Origin: Maribrevibacterium harenarium
GTDB lineage: Bacteria; Pseudomonadota; Gammaproteobacteria; Pseudomonadales; Marinomonadaceae
Assembly (NCBI RefSeq): GCF_006385675.1
Contig: NZ_VFRR01000015.1
Coordinates: 1 to 64,000 of the forward strand
DNA length: 64,000 nt
Direction: 5' to 3'
The translations under genes were made by a program, and so were the position numbers. Shown here piece after piece: positions 7,761-16,548 of the stretch. Position 1 is the first letter of the stretch, and each line of letters opens with the position of its first letter. The notes below the pieces were generated by a model that made no database searches, was not told the origin of the DNA, and saw only the letters and a program-made list of their open reading frames with translations.

Positions 7761-8756
7761 ATGTTCAACCCAATTGGCTTTTTTGCGCCCAAAATTCGTG
7801 GTGTGATGCTAGCAGCAATGATGGGGCTATCGGCAGCGTTCCTTAGTGAGCATTATGGTGCCCCAGTGATGCTGATGGCACTGCTACTTGGCATGAGCTT
7901 TAATTTTATGTCTGAGTCAGAGGCAACCGTAAAGGGCGTCGAGTTTAGTGCAACAACCATCCTTAGAGTCGGGGTAGCGCTCCTCGGGGCTCGTATCACC
8001 TTCGGCTCATTGACTGATTTTGGTGTTCCCATATTAGTTGCAACGGCGACCTTGGTTGTTGCCGTCATTTTGCTTGGAGTTGTGCTTGGGAGACTAATGA
8101 AGTTACCCGCCAATATGGGTCTACTGGGGGGATGTGCTGTCGCTATTTGTGGTGCATCCGCTACTGCCGCAGTGGCAGCCATTTTACCTAAAAGCCAAGA
8201 TGCTGATCGGTCCGTCGTGTTCACTATCGTGGGTATTACTGCAATGAGTACTACGGCGATGATTTTTTACCCGATGCTAGCAAACTGGCTGGGAATGGAT
8301 GAGAGGGCCATCGGATATTTTTTGGGAGCAACGATTCATGACGTTGCCCAGGTAGTCGGGGCTGGCTATGGGGTATCTGAATATGCAGGAGACACGGCTA
8401 CGGTGATCAAACTGTTTAGAGTCGCTATGCTGGCACCTATTGTATTTTTTCTGGCGCTATTTTTTGCTCGTCATCAATATGAAAGTCGGGCAACGCGAAC
8501 CTTCCCAATACCGGGTTTTCTAGTGGTGTTCATTCTGCTTATGTTGGCAAACACTATGGGATTAATCACTCAAGATCTAAGTGAGATGGTGGCTAGTCTA
8601 TCACGATGGTGTCTGATCGTGGCGATTGCCGCGATTGGTATGCGTACCCAGCTAAATAAACTACGTAAAGTCGGTATGGCCGCTATCTTACTGCTGGTTA
8701 TAGAGACCATTTTTATGGCTGTGTGTGGCTCTGCGTTGGCACTAATGTTTTTGTAG
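7761..8756 (+). CDS. yeiH: YeiH/TauZ-family (COG2855) putative sulfate/sulfite exporter
   Basis: 331 residues, about 10 membrane segments, normal length for this family (formerly UPF0324). Conserved stretches are ALLLGM near residue 40, GVALLGARITFG near 75, GCAVAICGASATAAVAAILP near 120, and GATIHDVAQVVGAGYGVS near 190. Members next to sulfonate-degradation genes have been named TauZ/SuyZ and proposed to export the sulfite or sulfate released. Here it ends the operon of the reductase and TRAP importer, which is the main reason for reading the island as organosulfonate catabolism. The transported ion has not been proved for most members. GGGTGA precedes the ATG. Confidence 0.82.
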   Translation: MFNPIGFFAPKIRGVMLAAMMGLSAAFLSEHYGAPVMLMALLLGMSFNFMSESEATVKGVEFSATTILRVGVALLGARITFGSLTDFGVPILVATATLVVAVILLGVVLGRLMKLPANMGLLGGCAVAICGASATAAVAAILPKSQDADRSVVFTIVGITAMSTTAMIFYPMLANWLGMDERAIGYFLGATIHDVAQVVGAGYGVSEYAGDTATVIKLFRVAMLAPIVFFLALFFARHQYESRATRTFPIPGFLVVFILLMLANTMGLITQDLSEMVASLSRWCLIVAIAAIGMRTQLNKLRKVGMAAILLLVIETIFMAVCGSALALMFL

Positions 8757-8804
8757 GATGAGAACCGCCCGATGAATTACTAGTATTCACCGGACAGTGA
8801 TGGA

Positions 8805-11675
8805 TTACCAATGCACAACTCGGTTACGCCCACTTTTCTTAGCTCGATACAGCGCTTTGTCAGCGAGTTGCAGTAGCTCGCTGTAATTTCTGCTTTGAGA
8901 GCTACTGGCGACACCGATACTCACGGTGACACTTAAGCGCTCCTTGCCAATATCTACTTGAGTCTGAGCAATGCTGTTGCGAAGTTGTTCGAATTGCTTA
9001 AGCACGGACTCGGTGTCACCGTAAACTAGACAGGCAAATTCCTCACCGCCCCAACGTGCGGTAATGTCTAAATTCGGGAAATGCTTTAACGTGTCTGCAA
9101 CAGCATTGATTACCTGATCACCAGCCACGTGACTGTAGGTGTCATTAATCTTCTTGAAATGGTCAATATCTAGAATCGCCAAGGTAAGTGGGGTTTCCGC
9201 GCTAGTATTGCTTAAGTGCTGACGCAATGCAGTATCAAAGGCACGTCGATTGGCAAGTCCAGTTAATACGTCTTCGTTACTTAGGCGTTCAAACTCTTCT
9301 GATTGCTGACGCAAGGCTTTTGTTTGAATATCGACTTGTTGCTGGAGGTGACGCTCTCTCTGTTGCAATGAGTAGATGCGTAAGTAAATGATGGCGCCCA
9401 AACCAACCAGTGTAATCAATACTAGGCCAACGCGTACGTCCGCACGCTGCCACCAAAATGGTTCTACCGTGAATGCGTAGTGAAAATCTGCCTCACTCCA
9501 GGTGCCGTAAGGATAACGAGCCGCGACGCGAAATTCATAGTTTCCCGGTGGTAAGTTGGTATATTCCGCGACGCTTTGTGCTCCTTTAAAGCTCCAGTTC
9601 TCCTCAAACCCCAATAATTGGGTGCGGTATTCCAATCGACTTGGCATCAGGTAGCCTAGTCCTGCATAAGAGAAACGAATACGGTCTGTGCCTGCTGGTA
9701 CAATATTGTCATGGGATGGATTAATAGCGTTCTCGCCAAAGGCGACTTCTTCGATCACCACCGGAAGTAGATATTGATCTGCCTGACTAAGTGCAAATGG
9801 ATTGACCCGAGAAACACCTAATGCCGTTGCTACATACATATTGCCATCTGGGGACATTGTTAAAGCAGGGTTGGAGCCACCATTAGCTTGGCTGCTTCCC
9901 ATGCCATCCCCACGTCCAAATCGATCAAACGGGATAGTCGCTTGTTTCCCATCGGCTACATTATGAGCTTGATCATAGGGAATACGCCACAAGCCACGGT
10001 TGCTAGATAGCCACAAGCTGCCGCTGTTGTCTTTTACAACTTGGAAGAATTTGTCGATCGGGAGTCCATGGGAGCGGCTTATGATAGCCAACGATTGATC
10101 CGCTTGTTTGAAGCGAATAATGCCACGGTCGGTTGCTATCCACACAAAGCCGGGCTCGATTTGAAAGCCGAAGCTAAACTGGGCTTCTTCGTAGTCTTCA
10201 ATCGGCAGTGCAGTGACTTTACCATTCTCGATATAACCGGCACCAATACCCGTACCAAACCAGATACGACCAAATTCATCTTCTGCTAAAGCCACCACAT
10301 AGTCATCAGGCATAGCGCTATTGGCTTTGGTGTAGATTTGAACCTGTTTCGTAGCTACGGAATAATGTGCTAGACCAACTGGCGTGCCAAACCAAAGGTC
10401 GCCACTTTTATCCTGCAATATGGCGCGTACTTCTGTAGTTGGTAATCCTTCAGCCATACTCATAAATGGAGTGAGTTGATCTCCAGCAAGTCGATAAACT
10501 CCATGTAAATAAGTGCCCACGAGCACATCGCCATTTTTTAGCGACGCTAAACTTAGGACTGATAACGTTGGCGCTGGCGCTGGAGTAAATGAGCGGATCT
10601 GATCACCAACGATAAGGTTTAAACCCGCATCTGAGCCAACTAAAACGCCTTCGTTCCCATAGGGCAATACCGCTCGAACGAAGTCACCATAGAGCCCATC
10701 TGTTTTGGTAAAGGCAACAAAAGGGGCTTCCCGTAAGCGCATCAAACCGCCATTTGTTCCGACCCAAATACTGCCTTCTAGATCTTGGAAAATAGAGATG
10801 ACCCGGCTATTTGGTAGTCCATCAGCGACCTCCATGCGTTCCACGATCTCCCCATCAACTCGAATCAGACCAGAGGCGATGGTGCCCAACCAAAGGTTGC
10901 CATCGCTGTCTTCTTCAATGACAGTAATCGATTCGTTAATCAGGCTTTCATGGACTGGGGTAAGAACCTGATTATCCATGCGCCAAGCTCCCATTTCTGT
11001 CGCAACCAGCAGTCGCCCTTGGCTATCGGTGGCAACATGCATGATGCGCTTTGGCGTAATCCCATCAGGGAAATGAACGGGTTGCGCCTTTTCATCATGA
11101 ATGCGGTATAGACCTAGATCTGTTGCCGCATAAATATCCCCATTGGGGAGTTGGGTCAGGCGATAGCCGCTGAAACCAGTAACGATGGCTTTCTCGGCTG
11201 CATATTGGTGGGTTGCTGTGTACTCACGTTTAAAAATTCCTTTGCCTTGAACGGCAATCCAGAGATTTTTAGCTTGGTCAATCATGACGTGATTCACTAG
11301 GCTAGTTGCAGCTGGTTGCGGAAACCAGTCATAGCTTTCGCGCAGGGTCAAACTCCCTCGAGCACCGCCTATCCAAAGCTGGTTATTGCTGTCTGCGACC
11401 AAAGCTCTCGTGCCAGAATCCAGTATGCCGTTAACCGCATCGCGCCCTAAAAGCTTAAAGTCTCGACCATTGTATTGCGCTACACCTTCCCATGTAGCAA
11501 ACCAAAGATAGCCGTCTTCAGATTGAGCAATGGCATTAATGCTATTGTGAGGTAAGCCATCGTTAGAGGTCCATGTTTCGATAAAATAATCAGCAAGTTT
11601 AGCTGCATAGCTGGTTGATCCTGCCAACATGACAACTAATACTAAAGCTGACGACAACCAGCTGCGCATATTCAT
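8805..11675 (-). CDS. Beta-propeller (Reg_prop) sensor diguanylate cyclase
   Basis: 956 residues from the ATG at 11675, preceded by GGGAG. A longer frame begins 32 codons upstream but lacks a ribosome site and would bury the signal peptide (MNMRSWLSSALVLVVMLAG, ending near SYAA). The periplasmic part has about a dozen Reg_prop repeats of the form SEDGYLWFATWEGVAQYNG and DSDGNLWLGT, making two propellers, then a Y_Y_Y domain (EYTNLPPGNYEFRVAARYP). One membrane helix near residues 770-790, a coiled coil and a C-terminal GGDEF domain with an intact GGEEF site follow. The RxxD inhibitory site is absent. It probably senses a polysaccharide breakdown product or similar periplasmic ligand and makes c-di-GMP. 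It converges on the exporter gene across 48 bp. Confidence 0.9.
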   Translation of the reverse strand: MNMRSWLSSALVLVVMLAGSTSYAAKLADYFIETWTSNDGLPHNSINAIAQSEDGYLWFATWEGVAQYNGRDFKLLGRDAVNGILDSGTRALVADSNNQLWIGGARGSLTLRESYDWFPQPAATSLVNHVMIDQAKNLWIAVQGKGIFKREYTATHQYAAEKAIVTGFSGYRLTQLPNGDIYAATDLGLYRIHDEKAQPVHFPDGITPKRIMHVATDSQGRLLVATEMGAWRMDNQVLTPVHESLINESITVIEEDSDGNLWLGTIASGLIRVDGEIVERMEVADGLPNSRVISIFQDLEGSIWVGTNGGLMRLREAPFVAFTKTDGLYGDFVRAVLPYGNEGVLVGSDAGLNLIVGDQIRSFTPAPAPTLSVLSLASLKNGDVLVGTYLHGVYRLAGDQLTPFMSMAEGLPTTEVRAILQDKSGDLWFGTPVGLAHYSVATKQVQIYTKANSAMPDDYVVALAEDEFGRIWFGTGIGAGYIENGKVTALPIEDYEEAQFSFGFQIEPGFVWIATDRGIIRFKQADQSLAIISRSHGLPIDKFFQVVKDNSGSLWLSSNRGLWRIPYDQAHNVADGKQATIPFDRFGRGDGMGSSQANGGSNPALTMSPDGNMYVATALGVSRVNPFALSQADQYLLPVVIEEVAFGENAINPSHDNIVPAGTDRIRFSYAGLGYLMPSRLEYRTQLLGFEENWSFKGAQSVAEYTNLPPGNYEFRVAARYPYGTWSEADFHYAFTVEPFWWQRADVRVGLVLITLVGLGAIIYLRIYSLQQRERHLQQQVDIQTKALRQQSEEFERLSNEDVLTGLANRRAFDTALRQHLSNTSAETPLTLAILDIDHFKKINDTYSHVAGDQVINAVADTLKHFPNLDITARWGGEEFACLVYGDTESVLKQFEQLRNSIAQTQVDIGKERLSVTVSIGVASSSQSRNYSELLQLADKALYRAKKSGRNRVVHW

Positions 11676-11872
11676 GGGAAACTCCCTTTCAGTGACTTTT
11701 TTAGGCGGATATGGGAAAGCTGACAAACTCGTGCCGCAGGCTGTGCATCCGCTTTGATAAATGCAGACCAAGATGATAGGAGATAACCGTGGAGCGTACC
11801 AATATATAGTGGTTGCTTATGGTATGAGTTTGGTAAAGATTTGATATAACTCGGTACTTTAAAGCAAAGAAA

Positions 11873-11902
11873 CTCCCCCGGACGTTATTGATCGCCGGGG
11901 AG
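11873..11902 (-). terminator. Rho-independent terminator of the glycerate kinase gene
   Basis: GC-rich stem CTCCCCGG/CCGGGGGAG read on the minus strand, followed by TTTCTTTGCTTT. It begins about 22 bp after the glycerate kinase stop. Confidence 0.75.
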
Positions 11903-11923
11903 AGCTTTTGTTATGCGAAAAGG

Positions 11924-13054
11924 TTAGCTCACGATCGCAACCACAATATCCATGACATTGGTGTTGGTAGGTCCTGTTATAAAAATGCCGCCGTGTTCGC
12001 GGAGGTAAGTTCCCGCATCGGCACGTTTAAGCGCATTATTTGCTCCTGCAACATCCGTTGCCGTGGTTCCATCGACGATACCGCCAGCTGCATCGGTTGG
12101 ACCATCACTACCATCGGTGCCAGCGACTAAAATGGTTACGTCATTTCGACCTACAATATGTTGTGCTAAACCAAGCGCTAACGCTTGGTTACGGCCGCCA
12201 CTGCCTGGGTTTTCAGGTAGTTTTACAGTGGGTTCGCCACCGAAAATATAGACGCCAGTTTCTGCTTGTGCGATTTCTTTACCCAAGCGCTCAGATAAGA
12301 CGGCAACATCATCGTATAGGCATTCCCGATTTTGTTTTACCTCAAAGCCGAGTTCGCTTGCCTTGGCGGCTGCAGCCAGTCGGGCCACTTCATTGGTGGC
12401 AATTAAATCAATGCTAGATTGGGTTGGGCATCGCTTAGTGTCGCCGGTGCCAGAGCCAATGGTGCTAATGCTATCACCTTCTACATCGGAAATGGCTAGC
12501 ACGCGAACTTCTTTTCCCTTGAAGTTTTCCAGCAATTTACCATCTTTGATCAAAGAGGTTTCTTTGCGGCGCGCGTTAATTTGACCGATGTTAAAACCTG
12601 CCGCCAGCATTTGATCGGTCAGTTGCTGCCAGTCTTCTAGCGTCACGTCATCAGGCAACGCTTCGGATAGGGCGGATGTACCCCCCGATACCAATAGCAA
12701 TAAATGACTGCCGATCGGCATTTCGTTTACTGTCTCTAGCATCTTTGTACCGGCATCTAACGAGTGCTGATCCGGTACGGGGTGCGCAGATTCAATGACA
12801 GTAACATTTTCTGCTGCCCACATTGCTGCGTCAGTGTGATCGTATTTTGTGACCAAGAGGGCAGGGCAGTGATAGCCTAATGCGGCTAACGCACCGGCAC
12901 ACATACCGCTCGCTGCTTTTCCAACGGCAATGATTTGGTCGGGTTTAAAGTCATCAAATGCACTTACTGCTCGTTGGGTTGCGTTGTAACCGGCAACCGC
13001 ATCAATGGCCGCATTAAAAATGGCGATGGCAGACTCTTTTTCTACGGTTTGCAA
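11924..13054 (-). CDS. Glycerate 2-kinase, type II (MOFRL family)
   Basis: 376 residues, somewhat shorter than typical members (about 420). It phosphorylates D-glycerate to 2-phosphoglycerate with ATP in the cytosol. Family motifs are AVGKAASGM near residue 44, ESAHPVPDQHSLDAG near 88, LLLVSGGTSAL near 119, INARRKETSLIKDGKL near 158, and the C-terminal MOFRL stretch AGTDGSDGPTDAAGGIVDG. The start is TTG, chosen because AAGGAGAG sits 8 bases upstream and there is no nearby ATG. It follows the aminotransferase-dehydrogenase fusion gene on the same strand, after a strong terminator, so the two may form one pathway (serine or hydroxypyruvate to glycerate to 2-phosphoglycerate) without being strictly one transcript. 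Confidence 0.88.
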   Translation of the reverse strand: MQTVEKESAIAIFNAAIDAVAGYNATQRAVSAFDDFKPDQIIAVGKAASGMCAGALAALGYHCPALLVTKYDHTDAAMWAAENVTVIESAHPVPDQHSLDAGTKMLETVNEMPIGSHLLLLVSGGTSALSEALPDDVTLEDWQQLTDQMLAAGFNIGQINARRKETSLIKDGKLLENFKGKEVRVLAISDVEGDSISTIGSGTGDTKRCPTQSSIDLIATNEVARLAAAAKASELGFEVKQNRECLYDDVAVLSERLGKEIAQAETGVYIFGGEPTVKLPENPGSGGRNQALALGLAQHIVGRNDVTILVAGTDGSDGPTDAAGGIVDGTTATDVAGANNALKRADAGTYLREHGGIFITGPTNTNVMDIVVAIVS

Positions 13055-13096
13055 ATCTACTCTCCTTTATACGCTTTCCAGCATAAGAACATAAAA

Positions 13097-13137
13097 AAGC
13101 CGCATCAACAAAACCATTTATGGTGTTGATGCGGCTT
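13097..13137 (-). terminator. Strong rho-independent terminator of the fusion gene
   Basis: Perfect 14-bp stem AAGCCGCATCAACA/TGTTGATGCGGCTT, with an extra CCAT/ATGG pairing in the loop. On the minus strand it is followed by TTTTTATGTTC. It lies 30 bp past the stop of the 991-residue gene. Confidence 0.88.
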
Positions 13138-13166
13138 GTTGGTCTATCTAGTCAACCAAATGGCTG

Positions 13167-16142
13167 TTATTTACCGAAAGGTCCTTGCAAACCGTTCTGA
13201 GCCATCAAGGTGCCGTAGATATTAGAGTTCAACACCATCATTTCAGTGTACTCAGCTACTAGAGCTGCACGCTTGTCTGCGTCTTGAGTTGCATTGATCG
13301 CGCCCCAGTAAGCCGCCATTTTCGTTGCGCTGTCAGCAAGTTGCTTGATCTGCTCGTCAGATAGGTTCGCAACAGAGCTAGAGTTAACTTTGCCCACACC
13401 ATTAACAGTCTTCGCACCACCATCTGTGTAACCTTCTGGTAGATTACCTTTTAGGTTCACTACTTTACGGTACTTGATCACAGATAGAATCTGATCAACT
13501 GCTTGCTTAGCGCCTTCTACACGTGAAACGTGCTCAGTGTCCGCTGCCGCGTGTGGTAGTAGCTCCATTTTACCTACGTGTTTCTCGTAGATATTGCGGT
13601 AAGGCACCATTGGGCCAGACAAAGCACCAGTTTCTGGGTCTTTGAATAGGTCCGCGTCGATAGCTGCGTAGCGGATCTGACCGCTCGCAAGTGCTGCATC
13701 AAGGGCTTCGATGTCAACCACTTCACCACGATCATAGTTTACTAATACTGCTCCTTGCTTCATGGCAGAGAATACTTCTGCATTGATGATGTCGGAGTTA
13801 GCAAATTTGCCTGTTTCTGCGTTGAATGCACCAAGACCAGTGTGTGGGCTAAGTACGTCAGCGTCTTGTGCTGCTTCAACGATGCTAGCAGCGTAGGTGA
13901 AGCCTTCAGACTCGATCCACTGTTGGTGAGCTGGACGAGCATAAACGGATACTTTCATACCGAACGCTGCGCCTAGTTTCGCCACTTCACGACCGATGTT
14001 GCCGTAACCGATGACAGCAAGTTTCTTGCCTTCAAGTTTAGTGGTTGGGAATTCCGCTAGGTTTTTACCTGTGTCGAAGTCGCCAGCCACAACGCGATCG
14101 TGCATTGCGCTTACTTGCAGGTCTGGAAGTACTTTTAGAAGCGCTTTCATGGCTGCTTGTGCAGTGGCACGAGAGTTGAAGCTTGGTGTGTTCATCAGTG
14201 GTGCAACACCACCTTCACCGTTACCGCCACCCCAGCTAGCAGAACCCATGTTGCCAGTACCCGCACCGATACGTACGCCGCCTAGCTCGAATTTAGCTGC
14301 AGCAGGGAAGAAGGTAGCAGCTGCGATTACCGCGTCGTATTGACCTTCTCCAGTTTCTGCTAGTAACTCGTCTTCACGGCTTAGGCTTGGCTGATAGAAG
14401 AAGTGAACTTTACCTTTTTCTAGATCGCCTGCTTCTGAAACAGAACCGAAATGGAATTCGCCACCTTGAGATTTAATGTAAGCAGCCACTTCAGAGCAGT
14501 CAGCTTCCCCATCAGCATTGAATACCATACCAACAAGATCAGCGATCAATACTTTGTAAGCGCGGTTCGCGTCATCAAAACGCACTTCTTCGGAAGAAGA
14601 GGCAGATACGGCGCTTTCAAAAGACTCGCCTTGAGCTACTAACATGTCTTCAAGTACCGCATTTTTTGCACGTAGGTAGCAGTACTGGATGTTTTCCAAT
14701 AGGGCAACGATGTCTTGAGTCGGACGGATGCCACCGATCCACGCACGGTAATCACCAGGCGTGCTTGGGAAAGCGTTTACGTAGCGGGCTACATCAAGAC
14801 CTTTCTCGTGGGTGCCATCGGCATGAGTGATACCCTCATAACCAAGCATCTGCTTAGATTTTGCGATGATCTTAGCGTGTACTTCTGGGTCAGTAATATC
14901 ACTGTCGGTCACTTTCAACAGAGTTACTGCAGCACCGCGAGAATCAGCATTCGCAACACCAAGCTCGAATAAGTCGTTGTTAGCAATCCATTCATTTACC
15001 AAATCACGGTTTGCTTTAGAACGAGCGTTTAGCGCGTAAACATCACCGATCATGCGCTCATTACGGAGAATTGCGAAAGTGGTTTCGGCAAATGCTAATG
15101 TACTGAAAGTGTTGATAATGCCGCCAAGCATTTGATCTTTTTCAGCATCGTAGATAGGACCAAGGTCCGTTGTTTTCTCACTTGTTAAAGGTGCTTTTGC
15201 ATCACGAGGCACAGCGATTTTTAGCTGACGTGGGATCGCCCAAGAAGGATCCTTTTGGTTCGCATTGATGCGAGCAAGCGCTGGCTTGGTTAGGGATACG
15301 ATGAAGTAACCAGAAATACCACCGATTGCTTTTTGGAATGGCATGAACATATTACATTTCGTCAATACGCCATCAACTAGCTCTTGTGCCCAAGGCATAG
15401 CGCCTAGCAGAGAAGTCGCATCGATTACCGCATGGTGCTCTTCTGGGTTTGCGTCAACCCACTCAAGTAGATTGCGGATTTCTTGTTCAGTGTAAGTGGT
15501 TGCGCCAGTGGTCTCGTGACCTACACCGAAGAATAGCTTAACGCCCTTTCCTAGTAGGAAAGATGCACTTGGAATCGCGCCTTCGCCTTCAGCGAAGATA
15601 ATGCGACTTTCGTCACCATTCGTGGCGTAGCGTTGTAGTTCAGTCAGCTGTGTGCCCCAAGACTGACGGAAGAAACCGCCTGCTTTACCCTCTGCAGATT
15701 CAGGTTTAGGCGTGTCAACGAAAACGATCTGAGATGGATCGTTAGCCGTCATGAGGTGTAAAGCGGCAGCTGTAAAACCGCTGTGACCACCACCAAGACC
15801 AACAGCCATGCTGTTAGATTTTGGGAAACCGAAGTAGCGGTGGATTTCGCGCATCATGTCGTTTAATACTTTATCTGCAGGATAACCACGGTGCATACCA
15901 CGACCGATTTCCGCCGTAGTAAAGCTGCCGATGCGGTTACCTTTGTCATCCAATTTCGGGTAGTTTTCTTCCAACCATGCGTCGAACTCGAAACGCAACA
16001 AGCGTGCGTCTACTTCGTTCAAAGTCATATCGGTGATTGGACCTACACCAAAAAATTGGTTGCTAGTAGCCTGAGGTGCGCCGTTCTTAGTTAAAGAAAC
16101 TGCGCTCTCACGAGCAGCTTTTAATTGTTCAATTGAAGTCAT
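13167..16142 (-). CDS. Fusion of SerC-like aminotransferase and SerA-like D-2-hydroxyacid dehydrogenase
   Basis: 991 residues, RBS AGGAAA. Residues 1 to about 500 are a class V PLP aminotransferase close to the archaeal/mycobacterial SerC type. VIDATSLLGAMPW holds the aspartate that contacts the pyridine nitrogen, and the presumed Schiff-base lysine is in PFQKAIGG near residue 270. After a linker of 30-50 residues comes a D-2-hydroxyacid dehydrogenase: the NTPSFNSRATAQAAM substrate helix, the Rossmann motif GYGNIGREVAKLG, the catalytic arginine in NYDRGEVVD and the histidine in LPHAAAD. The usual catalytic glutamate position appears to be Asp (LFKDPE). About 70 residues rich in Ser/Ala follow. 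It could make phosphoserine from 3-phosphoglycerate in one chain, or convert serine to glycerate through hydroxypyruvate. The adjacent glycerate kinase favours the second. Confidence 0.82.
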   Translation of the reverse strand: MTSIEQLKAARESAVSLTKNGAPQATSNQFFGVGPITDMTLNEVDARLLRFEFDAWLEENYPKLDDKGNRIGSFTTAEIGRGMHRGYPADKVLNDMMREIHRYFGFPKSNSMAVGLGGGHSGFTAAALHLMTANDPSQIVFVDTPKPESAEGKAGGFFRQSWGTQLTELQRYATNGDESRIIFAEGEGAIPSASFLLGKGVKLFFGVGHETTGATTYTEQEIRNLLEWVDANPEEHHAVIDATSLLGAMPWAQELVDGVLTKCNMFMPFQKAIGGISGYFIVSLTKPALARINANQKDPSWAIPRQLKIAVPRDAKAPLTSEKTTDLGPIYDAEKDQMLGGIINTFSTLAFAETTFAILRNERMIGDVYALNARSKANRDLVNEWIANNDLFELGVANADSRGAAVTLLKVTDSDITDPEVHAKIIAKSKQMLGYEGITHADGTHEKGLDVARYVNAFPSTPGDYRAWIGGIRPTQDIVALLENIQYCYLRAKNAVLEDMLVAQGESFESAVSASSSEEVRFDDANRAYKVLIADLVGMVFNADGEADCSEVAAYIKSQGGEFHFGSVSEAGDLEKGKVHFFYQPSLSREDELLAETGEGQYDAVIAAATFFPAAAKFELGGVRIGAGTGNMGSASWGGGNGEGGVAPLMNTPSFNSRATAQAAMKALLKVLPDLQVSAMHDRVVAGDFDTGKNLAEFPTTKLEGKKLAVIGYGNIGREVAKLGAAFGMKVSVYARPAHQQWIESEGFTYAASIVEAAQDADVLSPHTGLGAFNAETGKFANSDIINAEVFSAMKQGAVLVNYDRGEVVDIEALDAALASGQIRYAAIDADLFKDPETGALSGPMVPYRNIYEKHVGKMELLPHAAADTEHVSRVEGAKQAVDQILSVIKYRKVVNLKGNLPEGYTDGGAKTVNGVGKVNSSSVANLSDEQIKQLADSATKMAAYWGAINATQDADKRAALVAEYTEMMVLNSNIYGTLMAQNGLQGPFGK

Positions 16143-16205
16143 CTTTTCGTTTCCTGCAAGATAGTTAAATGCCTAGTTCTGGAGTAATTCCTCTCCCGTG
16201 GTTAG

Positions 16206-16284
16206 GCCAAAAAGACTTGTGAAAAAGCGCAAAATGCACTGACAAAGTCTTGGCTGAAACACTATGAGGCAGACATAAGTCTGC
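16206..16284 (-). promoter_or_regulatory. Structured leader of the aminotransferase-dehydrogenase fusion gene
   Basis: The 406-bp gap 16143-16548 contains no gene. On the minus strand, ahead of the fusion gene, it folds into GCAGAC-TTAT-GTCTGC (16269-16284) and a larger hairpin pairing GCCA..AGACTT with AAGTCT..TGGC (16206-16254) whose loop holds a further GTGC/GCGC pairing. Hairpins this close to the start (64 bp) point to attenuation or ligand control. It does not match the glycine, SAM or guanidine aptamers that I can recall, so its class is unassigned. Confidence 0.4.
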
Positions 16285-16445
16285 ATTACACCTGTGCTAT
16301 CTCCACAGTTTAATCTTGTTTAAACCTCCAATTGTTTTCTGAAAACGGCAGAATTATGCATTTACACTACGTTTGTTATGCGTAAATTTTGGGCAGGTAA
16401 AGAGGCTTGAAACGCCATATTGAGGAGTAGTGTGGAGTCTTTGTG

Positions 16446-16480
16446 GCACTATTATCGGAGTATGAAACCGATAATAGTGC
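16446..16480. repeat. Perfect 13-bp palindrome with 9-base centre
   Basis: GCACTATTATCGG at 16446-16458 is repeated exactly inverted at 16468-16480, around AGTATGAAA. No T-run follows on either strand, so it is not a standard terminator. It lies about 300 bp upstream of the fusion gene and 68 bp past the stop of the EAL-HDOD gene, where either an operator or an mRNA 3' stem would fit. Confidence 0.6.
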
Positions 16481-16548
16481 AATATATTGTGTGGCGCGGT
16501 TTCCGACGGGGATTCCTCTGGAGGGACAGTTTAATGAGACAAGCTGAG

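Noticed and set aside
12040-12417. 125-codon plus-strand frame inside the glycerate kinase gene
   Set aside because: Arg/His/Gln-rich shadow of the real gene in the opposite strand.
16143-16400. Glycine riboswitch ahead of the serine-type fusion gene
   Set aside because: GGAGA-like bases occur, but the conserved CACCGAAGG-type core and the second aptamer are absent, so I list only an unassigned structured leader.
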